NCBI GenBank assembly: GCA_027605045.1
Contig: JAQFWX010000054.1
Location: 186,001 to 250,000, forward strand
Direction: 5' to 3'
Origin: Phallus indusiatus
Lineage: Eukaryota; Basidiomycota; Agaricomycetes; Phallales; Phallaceae
Length of the DNA: 64,000 bases
Under the pieces are notes generated by a model. The model made no database searches. It had not been told where the DNA came from and saw only the letters and a list, made by a program, of their open reading frames with translations. Of this stretch, positions 39,102 to 50,139 are shown in pieces. Numbering within the stretch: position 1 is the stretch's first letter; the number at the start of each line of letters is the position of its first letter. A program made the translations under genes and the position numbers.

Positions 39102-40744
39102 TCAATAGATTAGAGACGACATGTCCGCTCGCACTAGAGATTTTGTGTATGAGACTGGGAAGACAATATTGTCTACGATTACAAGCGTACCTCGGTTATA
39201 ATCAAGGATGGACTCCACACGTCCAACAGCGGCAATGGCAATCTGAGGCGAAAACCGTTATTACGAGTATTAAATTATCACAAATAACTTACATCGTGGT
39301 CCCAGAGATATTTCTGGGCTACCCTTTGAATTTCAGCGGGAGTAATAACATCAATGGCCCTCTCGATTTGCTGAGGAGTGGCTCGTTGACCGGTTGTTAC
39401 CAGCTGGCGACCAATGTCTTCAGCAATGGCGGTCGTACCATCCAAACCAAGTAATAAGCTAGCCTTGAGTTGACTCTTGGCACGTTCAACTTCATTTTCT
39501 TGGGGACCCATACTCATACGAGCCCATTCCTTCAACGTAAAATGTATCATATCGTCGATATTCATTATGTTTTCCGTAACCAAGTAGATCCCCCACAAAC
39601 CGGTATCTGAGTACGAAGTCGAGAAAGACATGAAACTGTTTGCGAGGTTGTTCGATGAGATGATATGACTCAGCCGGGAAGAAAGATTGGGAGATGCGCC
39701 TAAAGAACGATCCCAGTTACCAAATATCGATTGTAAAACAAGCATGGGAAAGTAGTCGGGAGAACTCCAGCCTACACCTTCTACAGCAATGGCGATATTT
39801 GCTGTCGACATTGTATCGTCCCGAATACGGACTTCAGAGCCCGTAAATCGGGTTTTTGGATGCAATTGTCGGCCGAGAGGAATTGGATTTTGAGAGACTG
39901 GTAGCGAAGAAAAGTGCTTCTTCGCCAGCTCAATTAAATCTGTGTGGACAACTCCTCCGGTGCCAACGAGAACCATGCGATCGGCTGTGTAATTCGTCTT
40001 GATATAAGAAGCTAAATCGTCCCTCTTGATAGACAGTATATTCTTTTTGGGTCCTAGAATAGTTCTCCCCAAAGGTTGACCTGTTCAGACGATGAATGGT
40101 CGCATGAGTATTCTAGAAAAGTGACACCGAGTATCCTTACCCTGGAAAGCAACTGCATGCAAGTGATCAAATACGACCTCCTCAAGTTGTTTGTCTACCT
40201 CGGCCTGTTCTCTTAGAATCACGTCACGTTCTCTTTCGATAGCGTTAGCATCTAGTTTTGAGCCTTGGAGGATATCGCTAATAATGTCCACGGCTTTGTC
40301 TACGTCTTGCCTAAAGCTTTTAGCGTAATAAACAGTTTGCTCCCGGGAGGTATAAGCGTTCAAGTGCGCCCCTAGATTCTCAACTTCGAGCTCAAGGTCT
40401 CTCTGTGAACGGCGGTTGGTTCCTTTGAAAGCCATGTGTTCCAGGAAATGTGCAGTTCCATTGGTAGAGTCAGTTTCGGCGCGAGATCCCGCGTCAATCC
40501 ATATACCAACTGTGGCCGTTTGAGCATGTGGATGCGCTTCCGTGGCAATGGTCAATCCATTGTCCAAGGTGGAAATTTCGGTGTAAGGGGAGAGATTAAC
40601 GGAGGAGGCAAAAGAACGGATCGACCTCTGCTGTTAAGTTAGAAAAAGACAGAGGTATGTTCAGCATGTTTAAGAGGTACTTACGGGGCGGAACGAAAAA
40701 CGAATCGGGCCTCGCAAGGTGGAGGAAAAACAACGAAAGGCCAT
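39102..40744 (-). CDS. MAS1: Mitochondrial processing peptidase beta subunit
   Basis: Zinc metalloprotease of the matrix that removes presequences from imported proteins. Introns at 40631-40684, 40081-40140, 39243-39292 and 39134-39190 give 473 residues, exactly in frame. The first 38 residues are a classic presequence ([19 protein letters not shown]). The inverted zinc motif HxxEH is in [11 protein letters not shown], with the distal glutamate in the helix [19 protein letters not shown]. The C-terminal domain ends [12 protein letters not shown], as in fungal homologues. The catalytic residues mark it as beta rather than alpha or a core 2 subunit. Divergent from the KEN-box gene by 193 bp. 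Confidence 0.95.
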
Positions 40745-40937
40745 AAGAATGAAGCTATTCCGTCGTTGATGATGACAAATGCACAAAAGTTGATTAGTTA
40801 TGTAATCGCTTATCTAATTCACGTGACATTCGCGTCTTGCCGTCTTGACTCTTCAATCGGAATCTTGACACTGCCAACTTACGCCGCCAATTCAATCACT
40901 CTGTCTTCCACCTCTACGGTTCAAGTCTTAGTCAAGA

Positions 40938-42142
40938 ATGTCTGTTTTAAATCAAGAGGATATCCGCCATCCTTTCAAAACTCCCGCTAGAAACGTGAAG
41001 CTACTCAAGTCCCGCGCATTCAACGACGAGAACAATGCGCGTTTTTATCCTGGAACCGTCAAAAAGTCTAGAACGAAACCAATAACTCAACGTAATTTTC
41101 TAGTGGGTAAATCAGGTAGCCGTAAGTATTGATCTTTTTTTTTCTATTCAGCGTCCTTGATAGTTTTTTATGGGTTATCAAGACTGGAGCGTCAGGCGAC
41201 CAAATGAGTACAAGGGGGTAATCAGCGTGAATCCGCTGTCGGAAATAACGAACAAAACGCCTTATCCGAAAAGGACTAAAGAAAATACCCTTTCAGCAAC
41301 ACTTGACCTATTAGATACCAGTACGCGAAGCTCTGAAATAACACCCTCCTGCCGTCGCCTTAGCTCTACCAGGAAGACTGGTCGTCTGTTAAATTCTGCT
41401 TATAAAAACCTCAAAACTCCTATATCTGGCAACCCTTGGGATGTGAGCGATGGATCCATCGAGGTTATTCCTCCAGCTGTAGAACCGACACCCTTAGAGG
41501 ATGATGATGATGTGGAATATTGTCCTCCCACTCCATTCGGTGCGTCTTTGTTTTCTTCCCCTTTTTATCCTCCCTCTCATAAAAAAAGTCAACGATCATG
41601 GTTTGGACTTGGAATTTCCTGACTATACTCTGGCTCATCATTTATTGAGTGGGACTATCGCCGATGGAATACTCGAACCAATACATAAAATGGAATTGAC
41701 TTTTGAGACGTATCAGCTAGAGCCTCTCCCATTAAGTTCGCGATTTATCATTTCCACGCCGTTATCATCCTAACAAATTTTAGTTGAGGAAAGCGATCTT
41801 CTGTTACGCGAGTTTGAGATGGACAAGTCATCAAACCTTGCCGAGGATGGAAAACCGTCCGTAACCGTTAGTACCCAAACAAGAACTAAAATCAAAGCTG
41901 CGGCTCGTCATTCGCGTATACCTAGTCTATCAAAACGATACGTTTCACCTTCGATAGCTAAAAAGGACTCGTCGGATGTTCAACATGCTCGGACCTTGAC
42001 AGTGCCCTTACGCTCAAAACCAAAAGTTACTCAGAGTACCACGACTAGTGCGCTTGTTCACAAGGCGGTTGCTTCAAATGACATTGTAGCTGAATTACTC
42101 ATCGATCCATTCGAAGCTGAAGACATATACTTCGACGTTTGA
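40938..42142 (+). CDS. KEN-box protein of unknown function, possible securin
   Basis: Introns at 41122-41182, 41540-41588 and 41736-41783 give 348 residues in frame. The N-terminal half is basic and carries a KEN box (PKRTKENTLSA), a degradation signal read by the anaphase-promoting complex, plus HPFKTPARN near the start. The C-terminal half is acidic/hydrophobic (PDYTLAHHLLSG; IEESDLLLREFEMD). A basic, KEN-bearing N-terminus and acidic C-terminus fit securins, which are poorly conserved in sequence. I cannot confirm this, and other APC/C substrates would look similar. The gene itself is well supported by four clean exons. Confidence 0.6.
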
Positions 42143-42174
42143 AAAAACTTTCTTGAAATATTAATGTATTAATT

Positions 42175-43710
42175 TTATGCCATCGGTATTTTGCAGATGC
42201 TGAGGAACTGGCTTCGAGAGCCTACACGTCGTTTATTGAATGTAACAAGTAATTGAAGAAGGATGTAGTATTTACCTGTAGTATAAAGAAAACGTTTTCT
42301 AGGGTCATATGCCGCAGTTGTCGAAAGACTACTCGTTGAACCGTCATCTTGAAAAATCTGCGGGATAATTAAAACATAAGAGTTAGTAATAGGTATTGGG
42401 AATGAAATGATACCATTCGAAAGTTTACCTTGTCGACTCGAAATTTTTTGCCATAGAACTGATCATCTCCTGTGTTTCTTGTTATCCGAAAAACTGCGGA
42501 CGCCGAAGAAATAGATGGATCATTTAATGTTTCACCAATTGCTTGAAGTCGCTTTGGGAAGGCTAGATAAGGTCGAGGTGAGAATAGGGAAAGAGACAAA
42601 TAGAGAAAGAAAGAATTCGACCTGCTACATGAACCACGTCGTCTTCGTCCAGAGATAATTTGTCCATTGGCATCTCTGGATTATTAGTAAAGCGACGGCG
42701 AATACGAAATATAATGAAACGTCGGTGTTACCAGTGTATATGGTATCTACAACGTCCAAACTTTTGTCGTCGGCCTGCTCTAACAGGATAACTTCGCCGA
42801 AATCATTATTCGTGACATAAAATACTCCTTCGGGACCACGGAGAATCCCACTAGCTCCTGAGAGCCCGGTGGCAGCAAGTGTGCAATCCCCTTCGTATGT
42901 ACAAAAACCAATACTTTTGGTTCTCAAGCGAAGGAATGGGTCAATCTTCCGCATCTTCAAAACCAGACTATAAGTTTGACAAGTCTAATAATGAACTAAA
43001 ATACCTACGATCCCAGTTTTTGAACGGGCATTATTTGTGAAATAAAAGCTTCCATCCCCGTTACCCGCGATATCACTGGGTGTGATAATGACTTTGGGAT
43101 CACGAATCGTTTTGATATACTTCATTTCTGAACTTCCCTCCTGTGTTTTAAAAATCTCTATGACGCTATCTGCGCCTTCCTTCGCCGCAGCTCCAGTAGA
43201 GGGAGGCCTATGGTTGATTGCGAACAAGAAGAGTTCTGAAGGATTAGTTTCTGAGGGAATGATATCGAAGCCGTGAAGTGCTAATGGTTCAAGGGACGGA
43301 AAATCGATCAACTGGAGTCGGATTACACGAGAGGTAGAAGGATTATAGAATGCGACATGGTCTACTAACGATCTTCCAGTGGCATTCAATCGGCCCGTAG
43401 CAGGTTCCCAAAACGTGCGTCGAATTGGGCTTGAGCATGATAAATAGATAAGGCCAGTGGTTTTAAGTCGTACTAATTCTATATACGTATGAGCTTGTGA
43501 GAATCACGCATTCGACTTTGACTTACTTTCACAAGCTTCCAGACCCGGAACTCGTTCGCAATGTTCGTTATTTAGTCCTTCAACAAGCAGCCGCCAATAT
43601 CCTCCGTGCAGAAGAATTTTTTGTAAGATAGCTTGATAATACACGCCAAAAGCGACGACGAGAAATGTTCCAGAGATAAATGCCAATCGAAGAACAGATG
43701 ATAAAGGCAT
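42175..43710 (-). CDS. Paraoxonase/arylesterase-like membrane-anchored beta-propeller protein
   Basis: Introns at 43479-43526, 42955-43008, 42676-42731, 42563-42621, 42358-42428 and 42222-42275 give 397 residues. An uncleaved N-terminal signal anchor (LAFISGTFLVVAFGVYYQ) is followed by CERVPGLEACE, the fungal counterpart of the PON entry strand. The propeller has HGFDIIPSE, ITPSDIAGNGDGSFYFTNNARSKTG (PON-type calcium-site strand) and SGILRGPEGVFYVTNN. The end GSRSQFLSICKIPMA matches the last blade. It probably hydrolyses lactones or aryl esters in a secretory compartment; the substrate is unknown. Its first exon and promoter were duplicated at 38.6-39.0 kb. Confidence 0.8.
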
Positions 43711-43877
43711 TTGGATAGTACAGATGTGAACCTTGAGATTACAGGTTACATAATTTTGACTCGGAACTTTTCACATAATTATATTGGAGCAGAAGGAGAA
43801 ATAGGTACTCGATAATAAGAAGGTAAGCATAGAAGATTACAAAGTTGTGCATAGCGATACCAAACTAAACATGACTG

Positions 43878-44981
43878 TTATATGTCAATGCCAACTAATA
43901 AAAAGGCTGAATCGACTTCTAAGGGTGACTTAGTGACAACAGTTCCGCCAACATACATCAGTGAATGAAGAAGTTCGCCTGAATAGTTATGAGAGAGTGC
44001 TACATGGGAAATATTAATGGCTCACCGAGCACAGGCGATTCTTTATCTAAAACAATCACAAAGGCTTCGCAGTTAAGATGTTCATCAGCTAAATCCATAA
44101 GGGCAACGATACTAATTGAAAGTTCAGAAATAGCTTCATTCAATGACGTAGAGCAACATACCTCTCTCGCAGATCAACATGCTCTGCGCCTTTACCATGA
44201 ACATAAAGGGTACGACGATCAGTAGGTAAATCAAGGACTATTCCTTCCCATTCCGCTTTGAGTCCGGGTGAAGTTATGTTTACACTCTTCGCAAATGGAA
44301 GAGCAGTGAGACCGGATCGAGGGAATAGGGTTGTCAGGAAGTCCAATGCAGCTGAGGATTGTTTTGCGCTGATATGACCAAATCCCTCGCCAGCCTTTCC
44401 TCCAACATCTTCGGGAGTATATGGAGGAGTAATAAGCGCATGTGACGGATTTTGAACAATATTCTTGACAGGGATTGGGATAGAAGCCATTGGGGAAGAT
44501 AAAGAAAGGGATTCAACAGATGACGCTGGTTCGCTAGGCACACTTTCAGGACTTGGAGGATATACGTTGTTTTTACGAGCACGGGGAATTGAAAAATGAC
44601 CAGACATAGGAAACGAAGAAAAAATGACGCCGAATTGTCTCTCACACAATTCGACGACCCTCCGTCAGGAGGGCATTTTTCATTAGGCATGTCAAAAATG
44701 CCACTATTTACTTTAGGTTAACACAACAGGACACGATAATCCTTTTGTTGACTTACCCCTGGTCCGCCCGAGAAGGTAGTGGAATAGTAGTAGATATTGT
44801 CTGCATCCTGAACGTGGCAAACAGCAAGAACATTGTCAGAAGAAGGAGCCCCATCCCCAACGGTTTGACGGCCGTTGCTGCGTAGGGATGTCAGGATGGT
44901 TAAACATGACGAAGGGTGAGCTTACGTGGGGCAAAGACTAGATATGGAATTTGTTGATAAATTCAGATAATGATTCGTCAT
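43878..44981 (-). CDS. OAZ: Ornithine decarboxylase antizyme, expressed by +1 programmed frameshift
   Basis: Polyamine-induced inhibitor that binds ornithine decarboxylase and sends it to the proteasome. Introns at 44878-44925, 44704-44756, 44526-44647, 44112-44161 and 43979-44025. ORF1 starts at 44981 and ends with SGGPGWHF then TGA (44694-44692). The +1 frame continues DMPNEKCPPDGGSS, the fungal equivalent of the DVPHPP-type start of antizyme ORF2. The site reads TTT-TGA-C. Summed exons are one base over a multiple of three, exactly as a +1 shift needs, for 260 residues. The C-terminus (LMDLADEHLNCEAFVIVLDK, then GELLHSLMYVGGTVVTKSP) is the ODC-binding domain. The intron 44526-44647 acceptor is the least certain. 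Confidence 0.9.
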
Positions 44982-45186
44982 GATGTGCCAACTTGTTTAA
45001 TGTTAAACTGGGAAAAAATACGAATTTCTGGAGGCTGAACAGGTCGTTGAGGCTCGGTGTGGATGAGGTCAATGGAGAAGAAGTGGCGAGGACCTCAAGG
45101 AACCAGGTCCCCGGCCACCCACCAAGCCCATTACATAATACGGACCTTGTTTATGTAAATGCTCTCGCGCAGCTCGCACTTCGTCA
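44982..45186. promoter_or_regulatory. Divergent promoter antizyme / VPS8
   Basis: 205 bp between start codons. No TATA box evident. Bidirectional use inferred from layout. Confidence 0.4.
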
Positions 45187-48100
45187 ATGCAAGAGGACAA
45201 TCGCGAGGAAAACATCCATTATTTCGACGAAAACAATGAAGAGGAGGAGATAAACTTGAATCAAGATCTAAATACCTCGCGCTACGACACGCAACTGGAA
45301 GAAGCGCTGGGTCTGCACGAGGACGATGACAATGAATATTTCCTGTACGAAGGAGACGATTCGAATCAGGAACCGCCAGCTACGTATGATGAACAACTGA
45401 GGAGTGTTTTGCATGATACCGATGGTGTAGAGACGTATTCTCTTGACGAGCGTCACAGCGGCAGTGCGGCTGAAACGTTCAACGATGATATATCTCCGAA
45501 GGTACGTGTTTGAATGTATTTTACTAAACCTCTAAGAACGTGTCATCATCAAGTAGATAGCAGTTTCTGGTCACTCTACCCCTTTGTCATTTAATTTAAC
45601 TTCCAACTCAAATTCTGGCCTCATGGATACTTCCTCCCGCTATTCACGCTTCTTCCCACATGCGACTCTTTCGCGTCTTCGTTCGTTTGTGCCTCAGCCC
45701 GTGGACAGATCCATACTACCGGCTGCGACTGCCATCGAGCTTTCTGGCTCGCCAAGGGACTCAGCGTCCTCCCCGACTAATCTGATGAATTCGTCGGATG
45801 AACGTGTCAAGCGGCAACTATTCCACGAAGCGTTTCGGTGGTCATCTCTAAAAGATCTGGGACAGCATATTTTTGTCAAAAAGGCAGCCACGATGCTAGG
45901 CTCTTCCTTCGGTGAACCTACAGTACTTGCCGTCAATGGTCGAATATGCATTGGTACCGATAGGGGATACGCTTTGGTATTCAATTTGAAGCAAGAGCTA
46001 GTATGTATATGCAAAGGCGAAATTACATGTGAGTCCTTCATTATCATGACAATCACAAATACTGATACGAGTCGTAGCTGCTGTAACTGGTCCCGTCACT
46101 GCTGTCGCATTGTCCCGGGATCATACCTTCGTTGCTGTTGGCTACGGCAGAGGCTACATAAATCTCTTTGAGATATCGCGGCCTCATACCCCAGCACGTA
46201 TTGTCGCTCCAACTACGCCGACTGCTGTAGCTTCCGGGAGGAAAGAAGGACATATTGAAGGTGTTACGATAACAGGTCTCGAGTTCATAGGCTCTCGACA
46301 TACCACTATTGTCTCCATTGATCACACCGGGCTAGCTTTCTACCATAGTCTCGGAAAGATCCTCTTCGTTGAAGCTACCGACACACTAAGAATACTTGGA
46401 AAGTACTCTGATTTTCCGTTCGCTGTCCAAAACAATGGAGTCTCGAAAGATAACGAAGCTGGGACAACACATTCTACTGTTCGAAAGGGTAACGTAGTGC
46501 TGGCAATGGCATCTTTACCCATAGGGCCAGTGCCTCATTCTATTGAGAACCACTCGGTTATTGCCTTGTTGACATCTTCTAAGTTAGTTGTAGTTGGATT
46601 AAAACCTGCCCCACGCACCTGGTATCGCAAGCATCGTGGTAATGTGGACGAGCTTCCTACTGAAAGCTCAAGGTGGAGAGGTTGTCTCGCTTGGCTTCCG
46701 AGCATGGATACTACCTGTATTGCCGCCGATGGAAGCATTACCTCAAACACTCGTGATGAGAAAAATGCTTCGCGTACCCAGCCTACGTTGGCTTATAGTT
46801 GGGATCGCACTGTTTTTCTATTGCAGGTTATGGAGAAGAAGGTTCAAAAGAAATCGGATGGTTCGAAGGACACAGCAGCAACCGATATTGAGATTCTAGA
46901 TTTCAAAGAGCTTGCTCAATGGTCGACTAATGAAGATTATCTTGCTCTTCAATGGTACAACGCTTATGTATGTTTGACGTCGCCTAAACCGAATTATTAC
47001 CTGAAATGCCCAATTAGTTGCTCGTGGCCTGTACCGCCACGCGTATTGAAGTCTGGGATGTAAGGCAACCTTCGCGTGTTGAAAGCGTTCAAACACCAAT
47101 CCTATCATTATCACCATTACATGCGCAGAAGAATATAGATTACGGTTGCATTGCCCATGGCATCCGGATTTATAAAGGAAAACTATTTCATTTAGTATGT
47201 TCTATGCTTTTACTTTATACATTGAACGGTTGCTAACAACTTAGTAGTGTCAACATGAAGTACGCGTGGGTGTTTTATTATCCTGGGCAGATAGAATTTT
47301 ATCTTCGGTGGAAGAAGGGGATTTTTTGACTGCTATAGAAATAGCCAAAACATATTATACCTTCAATGCTCCTGGTAATCGTCTGGGGTTGCCTGTAGAT
47401 GAAGTCGCTTTGAAAGCTTTAGTTGGAAAAAGGTTGCGGGACTTGATGTTAGCTTCAGCCCGCTATATCTTCTCCGAGGATCGTCTTACCGATTTCACAC
47501 ATGTTACACCGGAGAACCGTGGAGTAGACCGGACCTCACTTTTCGAAAATATGGTCAATACGTGTCTAGATGCTTGCATTGCTTTAAATGACTTCGAGTT
47601 CATCTTCGAAGACTTGTTTGATTTCTATCAAAACTCGGGAATTACATCAATATTCTTGCGGGAGCTAGAACCTTATATTCTAGAGGGTACGGTCCGTTCG
47701 ATTCCTCCGCGAATAACGCAAAAGCTTATTGCTATGCATGAAAACGATGGAGCCTTCGATCATGCAGAACGCGTCATTTGGCATATTGATCCCGAGTGTC
47801 TCGATGTTGATCAAGCCTTATCACTATGTCGGAAGCAGAAGCTTTATGACGCGCTTATCTATGTTTACACTACCTCCCTCAAGGATTATCTTACACCATT
47901 GGTTGAACTCATGGAACTAATCCCCCGATTCTCCAAAATCGCCATCAAACATATTCAAGCAGCAACTCAGACTTTGTGGATCACGAGATGGAGGCTTCCG
48001 TTATCAATGCGTACAAAATATTTTCATATCTGTCAGATACGTTGACAGGTTTGGTATACCCAAATCAGCATCCGATGCCCCTTAGCGATCGTACCCAAGC

Positions 48101-49905
48101 CAAAAAGGACATTTACTCTTTTCTCTTTTTTGGCCAATCCCACTCATATACCTGGCCTGCAGGCGAAACTGGGAAACTGATTGTAAATTCCGGAAGTGAT
48201 CCTGCATATCCATATGTTAGGCTGCTTTTGCAGTTTGATGCGGAGGCTTTGCTACACACTTTGGATATGGCTTTCGAAGACGAATATTTCAATGACGAAA
48301 CGGAGTTTATCAGCCGGCTCGTCATCGTCAAGATCCTGATCGAAGTTTTAACTTCATCCAAAATGTCACCCAACGTCAATATGATGATAAATATCTTCAT
48401 TGCGCGAAACGTTCCCAAATACCCCCAATCTATATATACATATATGACCCCAAGTTGTTTACAAACAGTCTTGCTTAGTCTCGCTGAAGAAGACGATGCA
48501 TCAACCCGAGAGGATCGCCAACTGGCAGCGGAATATCTTATCTCAATCTACAGCCCCCATGATCATGAGGAAGTGATGGAGCTCTTCAGACAGGCTGGAT
48601 TTTACCGGATATTACGAACATGGTATCGGACTGACCAAAAATGGACTTCCCTAATTTGCACCTATATCGAAGATCCGGATATCGATCCAGCTCAAATCTT
48701 TGAAAGCCTGGATGAAGTTCTCGCTTCGATGAAACAAGCAACCAAGGAACCAGTATCAACGGAAACATTCGATGTCATTCTAAGCGTTCTTCCCCGTCTT
48801 CTAGAAACTGAAGTTACGGAGACGGCTATTTTCATTGACAAACACCTACAAAATTTACATGAGCGTGTTCTGAGCGAGATTCCGTCTCCACACAAGCAAT
48901 TCATTTACCTGCGGTGTTTACTTGAACCAAATGCTTTACCTGAAGAGACCTTCTGGTATAATACAAGCATACGCCAACGACCACCTTCACTAGATCTGCC
49001 AGGCAGTCTTCGAGAGCAGTATCTGAAGCTGTTGTGCCAATATGATGCTAAAGGCGTCATCAGCTGTCTTAGCCACTTTCCTGACGACTTTCTTGACGTC
49101 AGTCGTGCGATATCGATCTGCGATGACAACGATATTCATGACGCAGTCGTTTGGATGCTTGATTCCCGAGGCGACACTAAGGAAGCCTTTAAGAAGCTCA
49201 AGGCGTCGACAATGACACTTGCTTCACGACTTGGAGAGTGCCTGACTTCGGAGAGAGAAGCCTGAAAATTACATGCTTTCACAAAGTTTACTAGATAAAT
49301 TGAAAGGTCTGGGCGATATTGGCCTCCGCATTTGCGTAGATCGATCTGCTATCAGCTCTTCTGCCGCAGTAGAGGATTTCTGGTTCGAGCTATTAGCGAC
49401 ACAAGTTGATGCTGCTCAAACTGTGTCCTATTTTCATCACACCGTGAACAATGCACAAGTTCAACCCCACGACGAGGAAGCTTTGGCTCTACTACGGTCG
49501 TTGGTACAATCGACTTTTACATCTCTTATTTCAATAGGATCTTCGTCGACCATATCTTTTCCCCGGTTGTTCAAGAGACTAGTCGAGTCTGTTTCTGAAT
49601 CAACATCAAATCATTCTTCATACTCGGAATTCAGAGTAATTCTAACATCTATGATGGATTCCTATAGAGGTGAAGGTGATTTGTTGTCAATAACTGACCA
49701 CCTGGTGAAACGAGATCTGTTTGAAGCAACAGAGCAATTGGCGCGATCGAGACTACGTGGATCAAGAGCACGCGAGAAAATGTGCTCGGGCTGCCGGAAA
49801 TCTGTGTCGGAAAGCGCGAAGGATTTGATCGACCAGGATTGGGCGGTTCAAAGATTTTCGGGACTTGTTTTCCATCAAAAGTGTCTTCCAGCTACCTTTG
49901 CATGA
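45187..49905 (+). CDS. VPS8: VPS8, CORVET tethering complex subunit, frame broken twice
   Basis: Rab5-binding subunit of the endosomal CORVET tether. Introns at 45502-45556, 46029-46077, 46968-47017 and 47195-47247 give about 1,500 residues. The acidic N-terminus precedes a beta-propeller (GEPTVLAVNGRICIGTDRG, VTAVALSRDHTFVAVGYGRG). VPS8-type segments are GVLLSWADRILSSVEEGDF, MEASVINAYKIFSYL and PQSIYTYMTPSCLQ. The C-terminus has CSGC and HQKC, the remains of the RING-like domain. The frame shifts by -1 at the C5 run 47922-47926 (after VELMELIP) and by -2 in the GAGAGAGA run 49251-49258 (LTSER to EKPENY). The net change is -3, but the protein in between is conserved only in the shifted frame. 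Confidence 0.92.
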
Positions 49906-50139
49906 GGTCGGACATGGCCATGATAATATAATATATGTATCCTTCAAAAAAATTTATCAATTAGTGAATAGTTAGGATTGTACATCAACGTCAATATTTA
50001 TACTATCATGGGTCATTGGATTCTGCTGGACCGGAGTCCGCCGAGTCATGGGTCCTTGAAGGTGGCCGGAGTCGTGTGGACCTCAACTTGACTGATCACT
50101 ACCATCTTTCCTATTAGTTACAACACGAATAACACCCAT

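Noticed and set aside
42985..43008. A 24-nt intron in the paraoxonase-like gene
   Set aside because: Below any plausible intron size. A 54-nt intron with acceptor at 42955 gives the conserved sequence in frame.
44641..44690. Alternative antizyme frameshift site at GTG-TGA-GAG in the frame reading MKNALLTEGRRIV
   Set aside because: That frame cannot be reached in phase from the spliced upstream exon. The TTT-TGA site joins SGGPGWHF to DMPNEK in phase and matches the antizyme consensus.
49273..49905. Separate small gene with a RING-like end downstream of VPS8
   Set aside because: It is the VPS8 C-terminus displaced by the GA-run contraction at 49251-49258.
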